A stretch of 64,000 bases of DNA, from positions 620,001 through 684,000 of the forward strand of contig NZ_CP095481.1 of the NCBI RefSeq assembly GCF_023023025.1, given 5' to 3'. The DNA comes from Amycolatopsis sp. WQ 127309. GTDB taxonomy: Bacteria > Actinomycetota > Actinomycetes > Mycobacteriales > Pseudonocardiaceae. Under the pieces are notes generated by a model, which was given only the letters and a program-made list of their open reading frames with translations, had not been told where the DNA came from and did not search any database. Of the stretch, positions 1 to 8,690 are shown one piece after another (position 1 is the first letter of the stretch; each line of letters starts with the position of its first letter). A program made the position numbers and the translations under genes.

Positions 1-1
1 C

Positions 2-787
2 ACCCGGTCGCACTACCGGCGGCTGCTGGCGCAGCAGCCGGAAGACCAGCGTTACGACCCGTTCGCCGACTGGTACGAGGGCTACTGCGAGCGCTACGGC
101 TTCGAGTTCGGCGAGGACATGGTCACCGGCCAGTTCAGCGTCGACCAGTTCCCCGGTTCGCTGCGGATGGCCGCCGACGACGTCGACTACCTGCCGATGC
201 GGCACGTCCCGTACGGCGGCCCCGCGTCGGTGCCGCACTGGCTGTGGGCGGCGCCGACCCGCCCGCGCGTCGCGCTCACCCTGGGCAGCACCGCCGCCAT
301 CCGGTTCGACGGCTACACCGTGGACGTCCAGGACGTCCTCACCGCGCTCGGCGACCTCGACATCGAGGTGATCGCCACCGTCGCCGACAACGTCCGCGGC
401 CGGCTCACCGCGGTGCCGCGCAACACGCGGATCGTGCCGTACGCGCCGCTGCACGCCCTCGCGCCGACCTGCGACGTCGTGATCAACCACGCCGGCGCGG
501 GCACCTACCTGGCCGTCGCGCTGCACGGCGTCCCGCAGCTGACGCTGCCGTGGGACCTCGACGAGCCCGAGCTGGCGCGCCGCGCCACCGCGCACGGGTC
601 GGCGCTGATGATCCGCGGCGACCACGCGACCGGTAAGGACGTCGCCGACGGCGTCGCCCGCCTGCTCGCCGAGCCGCGGTTCCGCGCACGGGCCGTCGAC
701 CTGCGGGACGAGATGCTCGCGCTGCCCTCGCCCAACGACGTCGTCGGCCAGCTGGAAGAGCTGACCGTGAAGTTCCGGACGCGCTGA
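2..787 (+). CDS. GT1-family glycosyltransferase 1 (5' end outside window)
   Basis: C-terminal two thirds of a macrolide/oligosaccharide-type GT-B glycosyltransferase. The reading frame is open to the left edge, so the start is missing. The donor-binding half is intact: a CDVVINHAGAGTY segment followed by HGVPQLTLPWDLDEP, the NDP-sugar pocket of EryCIII/DesVII-like enzymes. It should transfer an NDP-deoxysugar to a cluster product in the cytoplasm. It is closely related to the five genes downstream and its TGA overlaps the next ATG by one base (TGATG), so the two are translationally coupled. Donor and acceptor cannot be read from sequence. Confidence 0.9.
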   Translation, partial: TRSHYRRLLAQQPEDQRYDPFADWYEGYCERYGFEFGEDMVTGQFSVDQFPGSLRMAADDVDYLPMRHVPYGGPASVPHWLWAAPTRPRVALTLGSTAAIRFDGYTVDVQDVLTALGDLDIEVIATVADNVRGRLTAVPRNTRIVPYAPLHALAPTCDVVINHAGAGTYLAVALHGVPQLTLPWDLDEPELARRATAHGSALMIRGDHATGKDVADGVARLLAEPRFRARAVDLRDEMLALPSPNDVVGQLEELTVKFRTR

Positions 788-2022
788 TGCGGATCCTGTT
801 CACCGTCATCGCCGAGCGGACGATCTTCTGCTCGATGGTCCCGCTGGCCTGGGCGCTGCGGACGGCCGGGCACGAGGTGCGCGTCGCCTGCCAGCCCGCG
901 TTCGCCGACGTGGTGACGCAGGCCGGGCTCACCGCCGTCCCGGTCGGGCGCGACGCGACGATCTGGCGGATGGAGAGCCTCGACCCGGCGCTGCTGGAGC
1001 AGGCGCGGGCCGGGCTGCCGAGCCCGTGGCGGGTGGTCGAGGACCCGGCCGGCGCCGACTGGGAAGACCTGCGCGAGGGCCACCGCGTCGCCGTCGACGA
1101 GGGCCACAAGCTGGAGAACTTCCCGCTGATCAACGGCCTCGCCGAGTTCGCCAGGGCGTGGGAGCCGGACCTGGTGATCTGGGAGCCGCTGACCTACGCG
1201 GGCCCGATCGCCGCGAAGGCGTGCGGCGCCGCGCACGCCCGGCTGCTCTGGAGCCTCGACGTCTTCGGCGCGACCCGCGAGATCTACCGGCGGACGGCGA
1301 ACGGCGCCCCCGAGGATCCGCTCGCGGACTGGCTCGGCGGCTACGGGCGCAAGTACGGCTTCGAGTTCGGCGAGGACATGACGACCGGGCAGTTCAGCAT
1401 CGACCAGGTACCGCCGTCGATCGGCCTGCGCGCGGGCGACCTGGACTACCGGCCGATGCAGTACGTCCCCTACGGCGGCCCGGCCGCCACCCCGGACTGG
1501 CTGCCCACCCAGCGTCCGCGCATCGGCCTCACCCTGGGCACCACGGCGACCGAGCACTTCGGCGGCTACGTCGTCAACGTCGCGGACACCCTGGCCGAGC
1601 TGTCCACTTTGGACGTCGACGTGGTGGCGACGGTCAAGGATCCCGCGTTCCCGATCCCGGCCAACGCGCGCGTGGTGCCCTTCGTCCCCCTGGACGCGCT
1701 GGCCCCGACCTGCGACGTCGTCATCGACCACGCCGGGCCGGGCACGTTCCTGACGGTGGCCCGCCACGGCGTCCCGCAGCTGACGGTCCCGTGGGACTTC
1801 GACGAGCCCGAGCTGGCCCGCCGCGCGGCCGCGCAGGGCGGGTCGCTCACCATCCGCGGCGACCGGGCGACCGGCGCCCGGATCCGCGAGGGCGTCGAAC
1901 GGCTGCTGGCCGAACCCTCGTTCAAGACTCGCGCCGCGGACCTGCGCGACGAGCTGCGCGGCCTGCCGTCCCCCAACGACGTCGCCGACGAGATCGAAGC
2001 CCTCGTCGAGAAGAACCGGTGA
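787..2022 (+). CDS. GT1-family glycosyltransferase 2
   Basis: Complete 411-aa GT-B glycosyltransferase. The N-terminal acceptor domain begins MRILFTVIAE and contains PLAWALRTAGHEVR, the signature shared by the whole array. The C-terminal donor domain carries DHAGPGTFLTVARHGVPQL. The DHAGPGT donor loop is shared only with the next gene, which suggests the pair uses related NDP-sugars. No DesVIII-type auxiliary protein is visible in the window. The start overlaps the previous stop; the next gene begins after a 5-nt gap. Specificity is unknown. Confidence 0.93.
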   Translation: MRILFTVIAERTIFCSMVPLAWALRTAGHEVRVACQPAFADVVTQAGLTAVPVGRDATIWRMESLDPALLEQARAGLPSPWRVVEDPAGADWEDLREGHRVAVDEGHKLENFPLINGLAEFARAWEPDLVIWEPLTYAGPIAAKACGAAHARLLWSLDVFGATREIYRRTANGAPEDPLADWLGGYGRKYGFEFGEDMTTGQFSIDQVPPSIGLRAGDLDYRPMQYVPYGGPAATPDWLPTQRPRIGLTLGTTATEHFGGYVVNVADTLAELSTLDVDVVATVKDPAFPIPANARVVPFVPLDALAPTCDVVIDHAGPGTFLTVARHGVPQLTVPWDFDEPELARRAAAQGGSLTIRGDRATGARIREGVERLLAEPSFKTRAADLRDELRGLPSPNDVADEIEALVEKNR

Positions 2023-2027
2023 GGCCG

Positions 2028-3236
2028 ATGCGCGTCCTGTTCGCCACCTACCCCGAGTCCACGGTCTTCCAGCCGATGGTCCCGCTGGCCTGGGCGTTGC
2101 GCACGGCCGGGCACGAGGTCCGCGTCGCCGCGCCCCCGGTCTTCGCCGACACGATCACCGCGGCCGGGCTCACCGCCGTCCCGGTCGGACGGGAGCGCAC
2201 GAACACCTGGCGGCGGCTGCTTTCCCTGGACCCGGCCGAAGCCGAAGCCGACCGCGCGGGCCTGCCGTCGCCGTACGACGCCGCGTTGCGGCCGGTCGGC
2301 GTCGAGGAGATGCGGGCCGGGTACGCGCGGATGATCGAGCACGGCCACAAGCTGAACAACTTCGCGCTCGTCCCCGGGCTCGTCGAGTTCGCCCGCGCGT
2401 GGCGGCCCGACCTGGTGATCTGGGAAGCCACGACGTACGCCGGCGCGATCGCGGCGAAGGCGTGCGGCGCGGCCCACGCGCGGTTCCTGTGGAGCCTCGA
2501 CGTCTTCGGCGTGACGCGCGAACGTTTCCTCGCTCTCTCACCCGACGCCGACCCCTTGCGGGACTGGCTCAGCGGGTACGGCCGCAAGTACGGCTTCGAC
2601 TTCGACGAAAGCCTGGTCACCGGCGAGTTCACGCTCGACGCGCTGCCCGCGTCCCTGCGCCTGGACGCCGATCTGGACTACCGCTCGATGCAGTACGTCC
2701 CCTACAACGGCCCGTCGACGGTCCCGGACTGGCTGCAACGGCCGCGGGACCGCCCCCGGATCGGCCTCACCCTCGGCACGTCGGCCACCGAGCAGTTCGC
2801 CGGGTACACCGTGAGCGTCAAGGACATCCTGGCCGAGCTGTCCACTTTGGACGCCGAGGTGGTCGCCACCGTGGCGGAGGACCTGGGCCCGGTCGACGCG
2901 CGCGTCGTCCCGTTCGTCCCGCTCGACGTCCTGGCCCCGACCTGCGACGTCGTCATCGACCACGCCGGACCCGGCACCTTCCTGACCGTCGCGCGCCACG
3001 GCGTCCCGCAGCTGACCGTGCCGTGGACGTTCGACGAGCCCGCGCTCGCCGCCCGCGCGGCCGGCCAGGGCGGCTCGCTCACCCTCCCCGGCGACCAGGC
3101 CACCCCCAAGGCCATCCGGGAGCACGTCGCACGGCTGCTGACCGAACCGGAGTTCCGCGAGCGCGCCGCCGCGCTGCGCAAGGAGATCCGCGCCCTGCCC
3201 ACCCCGAACGAACTCGCCCACGAACTCGCCCGCTGA
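2028..3236 (+). CDS. GT1-family glycosyltransferase 3
   Basis: 402-aa GT-B glycosyltransferase with N-terminus MRVLFATYPESTVFQPMVPLAWALRTAGHEVR. The frame stays open upstream through the previous gene in another frame, but the ATG at 2028 aligns with its paralogues and sits just after their stop. The donor loop DHAGPGTF and the phrase AELSTLDAEVVATV nearly copy gene 2, pointing to a recent duplication. One basic/acidic change (PWDFDEPELARR to PWTFDEPALAAR) lies next to the sugar site and could alter donor choice. It is followed by GAGGAG and an 8-nt gap to the next ATG. Confidence 0.93.
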   Translation: MRVLFATYPESTVFQPMVPLAWALRTAGHEVRVAAPPVFADTITAAGLTAVPVGRERTNTWRRLLSLDPAEAEADRAGLPSPYDAALRPVGVEEMRAGYARMIEHGHKLNNFALVPGLVEFARAWRPDLVIWEATTYAGAIAAKACGAAHARFLWSLDVFGVTRERFLALSPDADPLRDWLSGYGRKYGFDFDESLVTGEFTLDALPASLRLDADLDYRSMQYVPYNGPSTVPDWLQRPRDRPRIGLTLGTSATEQFAGYTVSVKDILAELSTLDAEVVATVAEDLGPVDARVVPFVPLDVLAPTCDVVIDHAGPGTFLTVARHGVPQLTVPWTFDEPALAARAAGQGGSLTLPGDQATPKAIREHVARLLTEPEFRERAAALRKEIRALPTPNELAHELAR

Positions 3237-3244
3237 GGAGCACC

Positions 3245-4507
3245 ATGCGCATCCTGTTGACCACCGCCAACCAGGGCAGCATGTTCCAGCCGATGGTGCC
3301 GCTGGCCTGGGCCCTGCGCACGGCCGGGCACGAGGTCGTCGTCGCCACGCAGCCCGACTTCGTCGAGGAGGTGACGCAGGCCGGCCTCACCGCGGTCCCG
3401 GCGGGTCGCCAAGTCGACCCGCGGCGCCTCCTCGTGGCCATGCAGGTCACCGAGGACATGCTCGAAGAGGCCCGTGAAGGCCTGCACCCGCCGTACGACG
3501 CCGTCGAGGACCCGTCGAGCGCCGACTGGGACAGCATGCTCACCGGGTACGTCGACGACGTCGAGCGCTGCCGCTACGAGATCTTCTCGATGATCGGCGG
3601 GCTCGTCGAGTTCGCCCGCTCGTGGCAGCCGGACCTGGTCATCTGGGAGCCGTTCACCTACGCCGGGGCCATCGCCGCGAAGGCGTGCGGCGCGGCGCAC
3701 GCGCGTCTCCTGTTCGGCGCCGACGTCTACGGCCGCGCCCGCGAGATCTTCCGCGGCTTCGGCCAGACCGAAGACCCGCTGGCCAAGTGGTTCGCCTCCT
3801 ACGGCCGCAAGTACGGCTTCGACTTCACCGAGGACCTGATCACCGGCGACTTCACGATCGACCCGATGCCGGCCAGCCTGCAGTGCGAAGCCGACCTCAA
3901 CTACCTGCACATGCGCAACGTCCCCTACGGCGGCGTCGCGATCGCGCCGTGGTGGCTGGAGATCAAGCCCGAGAAGCCGCGCGTCGCGCTCACCATGGGC
4001 CTCACCGCGACCGGCCACTTCGCCGGCTACACGATCGACATCCAGGACGTCCTCGACGCGCTCGCCGACCTCGACGTCGAGCTGTACGCGACCGTCCCGG
4101 AGGACGAACAGGAGAAGCTGCGCAGCATCCCGGAGAACGCGCTGCTGATGCCGTACATCCCGCTGCACGCGCTCGCGTCGACGTGCTCGGTCGCGATCAA
4201 CCACGCCGGCGTCGGCACGCTTTCGACGTTCGCGCTGCACGGCGTCCCGCAGCTGACCCTGCCGTACCACTTCGACGAGCCGCTGATCGGCCGCCGCTTC
4301 GCCGCCACCGGCGCCGGCCTGACCATGCACGGCATCCCGATCGACGCGGACACGATCCGCGCGAACGTGCTGCGGCTGCTGGAAGAACCGTCGTTCACCG
4401 AAGGGGCGGCGCGGCTGCGCGACGAGATGCACGCGCTGCCGACGCCGAACCAGCTGGTCGGCGAGCTGGAAGCGCTGACCGTCAAGCACCGCGGCGGTGC
4501 CTCGTGA
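3245..4507 (+). CDS. GT1-family glycosyltransferase 4
   Basis: 420-aa GT-B glycosyltransferase with a strong GAGGAG Shine-Dalgarno just before ATG 3245. It is the most divergent copy in the donor half: the loop reads NHAGVGTLSTFALHGVPQL and is followed by PYHFDEP rather than PWDFDEP. This resembles gene 1 (NHAGAGT) more than its immediate neighbours. The acceptor half has an insertion-like RRLLVAMQVTEDMLEEA stretch. Its last codons overlap the GTG of the next gene by 4 nt, so translation is coupled. It probably adds a different sugar from genes 2 and 3. Confidence 0.93.
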   Translation: MRILLTTANQGSMFQPMVPLAWALRTAGHEVVVATQPDFVEEVTQAGLTAVPAGRQVDPRRLLVAMQVTEDMLEEAREGLHPPYDAVEDPSSADWDSMLTGYVDDVERCRYEIFSMIGGLVEFARSWQPDLVIWEPFTYAGAIAAKACGAAHARLLFGADVYGRAREIFRGFGQTEDPLAKWFASYGRKYGFDFTEDLITGDFTIDPMPASLQCEADLNYLHMRNVPYGGVAIAPWWLEIKPEKPRVALTMGLTATGHFAGYTIDIQDVLDALADLDVELYATVPEDEQEKLRSIPENALLMPYIPLHALASTCSVAINHAGVGTLSTFALHGVPQLTLPYHFDEPLIGRRFAATGAGLTMHGIPIDADTIRANVLRLLEEPSFTEGAARLRDEMHALPTPNQLVGELEALTVKHRGGAS

Positions 4508-5721
4508 AGGTCCTGTTCTGCGCGTTGCCGCAGCTGACGCACTTCTACGCCACGGTCCCGCTGGCCTGGGCACTGCGCACGGCCGGGCACGAGGTGCGGT
4601 ACGCGACCTCGCCCGACTTCGCCGAAGCCGTGACGGACGCCGGGCTCACCGCCGTCGCGGTCGGCCCGGCCGACGCCGGGGACGACGAGGAGATCGCCGA
4701 GGAGGCCCCGTCCGGGCTGCCCGCGCCGTACGACCTCGCGGAGTCGGGCGCGGACTGGACGGACGGCCACGCCGAGGCGTTCGACGCGATGGTCACCTAC
4801 GCCTTCGGCGAGTTCAACGCGCCGATCCTCGACGCCCTGGTCGCGTTCGCCCGCTCCTGGCAGCCGGACCTGGTGCTGTGGGAGCCGTTCACCTACGCGG
4901 GCGCGTTCGCCGCGGCGGCGTGCGGGGCGGCACACGGCCGGGTGCTGTTCGGCACGGACTTCCTCGGCGTGACGCACGAGTGGATCCACACGCACGTCCC
5001 GGACGACCGGCTCACCGGGTGGCTGACTTCGACGGCCGCTTCGTTGGGTGTTCCCTACACCGATGACCTGCGGTCCGGGCACTTCACCGTCGACCAGCTG
5101 CCGTCACCGCTGCGGCTGTCGTCGCCGGAGCTGGAGTACGTCCCGACGCGGTACGTCGCCTACGGCGGCCCGGCGGAAGTGCCCGCCTGGCTGCGGGAAA
5201 CCCCGTCACGCCCGCGGATCGCGCTCACCTTGGGCACCTCCGCGACGCTGGAGTACGGCGGCTACACCGTGCAGGTGACCGACCTGCTCGCCGCGTTGTC
5301 CACAATGGACGTCGAGGTCGTGGCGACGGTCGATGGGCCGGTGCCGGACAACGTGCGAGCGGTGCCGTACGTGCCGCTCGACGCCCTCGCCCCGACGTGC
5401 GCGGCGGCGATCCACCACGGCGGCTTCGGCACGCTCCTGACGTTCGCCCGCCACGGCGTCCCCCAGCTGACCCTGCCGCACGACTTCGACGCGCCCCTGC
5501 TGGGCCGCAAGCTCGCGGCCCAGGGCGCCGGGCTGACGATCGACCCGGCCCAGGCCAGCGGCCGCCGGATCCGGTGGAGCGTCGAACAACTGCTGGGCAA
5601 CAAGGGCATCCGAGCGTCCGCAACCGCGCTGGCCGGGGAGATCGCGGCGATGCCCAGTCCCAACGACGTCGTCGCGCGGCTCGAGGAACTGACCACGAAA
5701 CACCGCGGAGGCCGGCCGTGA
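4504..5721 (+). CDS. GT1-family glycosyltransferase 5
   Basis: 405-aa GT-B glycosyltransferase starting at GTG 4504, inside the stop of gene 4 (GTGA overlap). The N-terminus MKVLFCALPQLTHFYA differs from genes 1-4 and is nearly shared by gene 6. The donor loop is HHGGFGTLLTFARHGVPQL, the classical HHGG form of macrolide glycosyltransferases, followed by DFDAPLLGRKL. Genes 5 and 6 therefore form a third subgroup. A cytoplasmic NDP-sugar transferase acting in the same glycoside pathway is the expected role. Confidence 0.93.
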   Translation: MKVLFCALPQLTHFYATVPLAWALRTAGHEVRYATSPDFAEAVTDAGLTAVAVGPADAGDDEEIAEEAPSGLPAPYDLAESGADWTDGHAEAFDAMVTYAFGEFNAPILDALVAFARSWQPDLVLWEPFTYAGAFAAAACGAAHGRVLFGTDFLGVTHEWIHTHVPDDRLTGWLTSTAASLGVPYTDDLRSGHFTVDQLPSPLRLSSPELEYVPTRYVAYGGPAEVPAWLRETPSRPRIALTLGTSATLEYGGYTVQVTDLLAALSTMDVEVVATVDGPVPDNVRAVPYVPLDALAPTCAAAIHHGGFGTLLTFARHGVPQLTLPHDFDAPLLGRKLAAQGAGLTIDPAQASGRRIRWSVEQLLGNKGIRASATALAGEIAAMPSPNDVVARLEELTTKHRGGRP

Positions 5722-6959
5722 AGGTCCTGTGCTGCGTCCTGCCTCAGCTGACGCACTTCTACGCGCTCGCGCCGATCGCGTGGGCGCTGCGCACCGCCGG
5801 GCACGAAGTCCGGGTGGCGAGCACGCCGGGGTTCACCGACGCGATCACCCGCGCCGGCCTCACCGCCGTCCCGCTCGGTCACGACCCGGAGCCCGACCCC
5901 GAGGACGACACGCCGGAGGCGCAGGAGGCGCGCGACGCGTTGCGGCGCGGCTTGCCGAAGCCGTACGACCTCGCGGAGTTCACGCCGACGCCGGCCGACT
6001 GGACCGACGAGCGCGCCGAGGCGTTCGAGATGATGGTGACGTACGCGTTCGGCGAGGACAACGAGCCGCTGCTGGACGGCGCCGTCGAGTTCGCCCGCGC
6101 GTGGCGGCCGGACCTGGTGCTGTGGGAGCCGTTCACCTACAGCGGCGCGCTGGCGGCCCACGCGTGCGGCGCCGCGCACGGCCGGGTGCTGTTCGGCACG
6201 GACTTCCTGGGCGTCACGCACGACTGGATCCGGCGCTTCGCCGCCGCCGACCGCCTCACCGAATGGCTCACCGAAACCGCGTCCCGCCACGGCCTCCCGT
6301 ACGAGGATCACTTGCGTGCCGGGCACTTCACCCTCGACCCGCTCCCGCCGAGCCTCGCCGTTTCCCTGGACGCGCTCCCGGTCCGCTACACCCCGTACGG
6401 CGGCGCCGCGGTGGTCCCGCCCTGGGTGACCAAGCCGCTCGACCGCCCCCGCGTCGCGCTGACGCTGGGCACGTCGGCGACGGAGTACTCGGGCTACACG
6501 GTGAACGTCCGCGACATCCTGGCCGCATTGTCCACAATGGACATCGAGGTGGTGGCGACGATCGCGGACCCGGAGTCGCTGGGCCCGATCCCGTCGAACG
6601 CGCGAGTGGTCCCGTACGTCCCCCTGGACGCCCTGGCGGCGACGTGCACCGCGGCCATCCACCACGGCGGTTTCGGCACCCTGGCGACGTTCTCCCGCCA
6701 CGGCGTCCCCCAGCTGACCCTCCCGTACGACTTCGACGCCCCCCTGCTGGCCCGCAAGCTGGCGGAGCAGGGAACGGGCCTGACAGTCCACTCGGACGAC
6801 GCCACCGGCCCCGCCGTCCGCAATGCCCTACAACGACTCCTGACAGAACCGGGCTTCCGCACCCGAGGCCAGGCGCTATGCGCCGAAATCGAGGCCCAGC
6901 CGGGCCCGAACGACCTGGTGACCCAGCTGGAACAGCTCACCCGCAAGCACACCCCGTAA
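5718..6959 (+). CDS. GT1-family glycosyltransferase 6 (last of array)
   Basis: 413-aa GT-B glycosyltransferase. GTG 5718 overlaps the previous stop (GTGA). N-terminus MKVLCCVLPQLTHFYALAPIAWALRTAGHEVR and donor loop HHGGFGTLATFSRHGVPQL make it the sister of gene 5. It has a short acidic insertion (EPDPEDDTPEAQEA) near residue 60 that the sister lacks. It ends the polycistron: the TAA at 6957-6959 touches a long perfect hairpin. No other gene type interrupts the six copies, so chain extension by successive glycosylation is the natural reading. Confidence 0.93.
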   Translation: MKVLCCVLPQLTHFYALAPIAWALRTAGHEVRVASTPGFTDAITRAGLTAVPLGHDPEPDPEDDTPEAQEARDALRRGLPKPYDLAEFTPTPADWTDERAEAFEMMVTYAFGEDNEPLLDGAVEFARAWRPDLVLWEPFTYSGALAAHACGAAHGRVLFGTDFLGVTHDWIRRFAAADRLTEWLTETASRHGLPYEDHLRAGHFTLDPLPPSLAVSLDALPVRYTPYGGAAVVPPWVTKPLDRPRVALTLGTSATEYSGYTVNVRDILAALSTMDIEVVATIADPESLGPIPSNARVVPYVPLDALAATCTAAIHHGGFGTLATFSRHGVPQLTLPYDFDAPLLARKLAEQGTGLTVHSDDATGPAVRNALQRLLTEPGFRTRGQALCAEIEAQPGPNDLVTQLEQLTRKHTP

Positions 6960-7016
6960 AGCCGTGAAGGCCTCCTTACCGGCCATAAGAGCCGGTAAGG
7001 AGGCCTTCACGGCTTT
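6958..7016. terminator. Bidirectional hairpin terminator, 26-bp arms
   Basis: Perfect inverted repeat: arm 6958-6983, 7-nt loop, arm 6991-7016, with A and T runs at the outer ends so it works on either strand. It lies between the convergent glycosyltransferase array and the rmlA-TAL operon and overlaps the TAA of the last glycosyltransferase. Core GTGAAGGCCTCCTTA. Confidence 0.9.
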
Positions 7017-7035
7017 GGGCGGAGCCGCGGGAGGA

Positions 7036-7650
7036 TCAGTTGTACTGCAGGGCGTCCAGGCCGATCGCCAGGCCGAGCGCGAGGCGGCGGTCGATCTCGT
7101 CGTCTTCCAGGCGCAGCAGGTAGTTGTCCGACAGCCGCGCGGTCTTCTCCACCGCGCCGACGACCCGGTCCTCGCCGCGGGTGAAGTCGAAGTGGTACTT
7201 CCAGAAGAACGGGACCTCTACGTCGCCGGGCCACGGGACCAGCTTCCAGATCCGGCGGAACGCCGCCATGCCCTGGCTGCGCTCGCTGACCGTCAGGCGG
7301 TCGCGGCCGTCCTGGTCGAGCACCCAGGTCGAGCGGTAGAAGGACTTGCCGAACTTCTTGCCGAACAGACCGAGCACCTCTTCGTCGCCGTCGGCGCCCA
7401 GCACCTGGTACGCGCTGGACAGCTCTTCCACCTTGTGGGAACGGAACTTCGCGAGCACCGTTTCCTTGCTCTCGTCGGTGTAGAACGTCGCGTGTTCCTT
7501 GAACGTGAGGCGCTTCTCCTCGATGAAGGCGACCAGGTCACCCGGCTGGCCCTGACCGTCGTCCGCGTAGACGTGGTAGCGGATGACCATCAGCTTCTGC
7601 TTCTGCCGGATGTGGAACCGATCGTGCTTCTGCAGCTGGTGAATTTCCAT
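7036..7650 (-). CDS. LURP-one-related (tubby-like fold) protein
   Basis: 204 aa, no signal peptide or membrane span. The pattern (HDRFHIRQKQKLMVIRYHVYADD, repeated short basic beta strands, a hydrophobic C-terminal helix ending in IGLDALQY) resembles the LURP-one-related/tubby C-terminal superfamily, whose bacterial members have no settled function and may bind lipid. A GGGGGA Shine-Dalgarno precedes ATG 7650. It is 26 nt downstream of the glycosidase-like gene on the same strand and is the last gene of the operon before the terminator. Its role in the cluster is unknown and it may be unrelated to biosynthesis. Confidence 0.75.
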   Translation of the reverse strand: MEIHQLQKHDRFHIRQKQKLMVIRYHVYADDGQGQPGDLVAFIEEKRLTFKEHATFYTDESKETVLAKFRSHKVEELSSAYQVLGADGDEEVLGLFGKKFGKSFYRSTWVLDQDGRDRLTVSERSQGMAAFRRIWKLVPWPGDVEVPFFWKYHFDFTRGEDRVVGAVEKTARLSDNYLLRLEDDEIDRRLALGLAIGLDALQYN

Positions 7651-7676
7651 GGGTCCCCCGTAAGCGGTCTAACCGA

Positions 7677-8690
7677 TCATGGTTGCTCGATGCTAGCGCG
7701 GCCACCCCCGGCGAGCTGAACCGCGGGAACGGCGTACCGGCGCGCGATCTCGTGGAACACGTCCTTCGGTTCCCACCGATCGAGGTTGTCCGGATCGATC
7801 TTGACGACGCTGAACGACGCCATGTCCAGGTCCCGCAAGGGATCCGCGAAGTGCGGGTAGTCGCGCAACGCGAACGTGTAGACGAACGCACCGTGGACGT
7901 CGTTGCGCGCGTAGACGTCGATCATGTCGCCGACGTAGGCGGCCTGCACCCGCTCGCTGCGGATGTTGCCCTTGCGGATCTTGGGCGGCACCGAGAGCCA
8001 GTTGACGATCTTGAACGATCCCGGCCCGCGCTGCGCGCCGCCGACGTAGGCCCCGCAGCCGAACTCCGTGATGAGCAGCGGTTTCCCGGCGCGCGCGAGC
8101 CGTTCCCTCAGCCGCACCTCGAACTGCGCGGAGTTCGACGCCGTGCGGTAGAGGTTCACCCCGGCGTAGTCGAAACCGGACCAGTCGACGTCCTCCCACG
8201 ACGCCGCCGCGTAGGTGACCGGGCCGCCGAAGACCGGCTTGACCCGGCCCAGCGCCCGCGCCAGCAGCCGGTTCACCTTGCGGTTGATCCGCTTTTCGAA
8301 CCGCCGCCGCCAATGGATGGTGAGCAGCAGCCGCATCGCCTCCGGCCTGCCGGGGATCATCCCGGCCAGGTGCAGGGAGAACTCGCAGCCGACGACCAGG
8401 TTGACGCGGCCGGGGAAGCCGCGCCGCAGCTGCTCGGCGGCCAGCGCGGCGACCTCGAGGGTGCGCAGCACCTTGCGCCGCCCGATGTCCACCGGGTGCG
8501 GCTCGATCCAGACGTCGAGGCCGGCCGCCAGGGCGTTGTGCGCCGCGGTGAACAGCTTCGGCAGGTCCATCCCGATCAGGATGACGTCGGTGCAGTGGAG
8601 CTGCTCCTTGATGGCCCGCAGGTCGTGCGCGGCGACCTCCTCGGACACCTCGTCGACCTGCAGCGAGATCCCCTTGATCCGCAGGCTCAT
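7677..8690 (-). CDS. TIM-barrel glycoside-hydrolase-like protein
   Basis: 337 aa, cytoplasmic. VGCEFSLHLAG near residue 122 and LLITEFGCGAYVGG near 220 place two Glu at the ends of beta strands as in clan A retaining glycosidases (acid/base and nucleophile). The NLYR and WEDVDWSGFDYAGVN segments fit such a barrel. I cannot assign a GH family. ATG 8690 overlaps the ammonia-lyase stop (ATGA), so the two are translationally coupled, which argues for a job in the same pathway: trimming or activating a glycosylated intermediate, or self-protection. That role is inference. Similar proteins are sometimes mislabelled as abortive-infection proteins. Confidence 0.7.
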   Translation of the reverse strand: MSLRIKGISLQVDEVSEEVAAHDLRAIKEQLHCTDVILIGMDLPKLFTAAHNALAAGLDVWIEPHPVDIGRRKVLRTLEVAALAAEQLRRGFPGRVNLVVGCEFSLHLAGMIPGRPEAMRLLLTIHWRRRFEKRINRKVNRLLARALGRVKPVFGGPVTYAAASWEDVDWSGFDYAGVNLYRTASNSAQFEVRLRERLARAGKPLLITEFGCGAYVGGAQRGPGSFKIVNWLSVPPKIRKGNIRSERVQAAYVGDMIDVYARNDVHGAFVYTFALRDYPHFADPLRDLDMASFSVVKIDPDNLDRWEPKDVFHEIARRYAVPAVQLAGGGRASIEQP

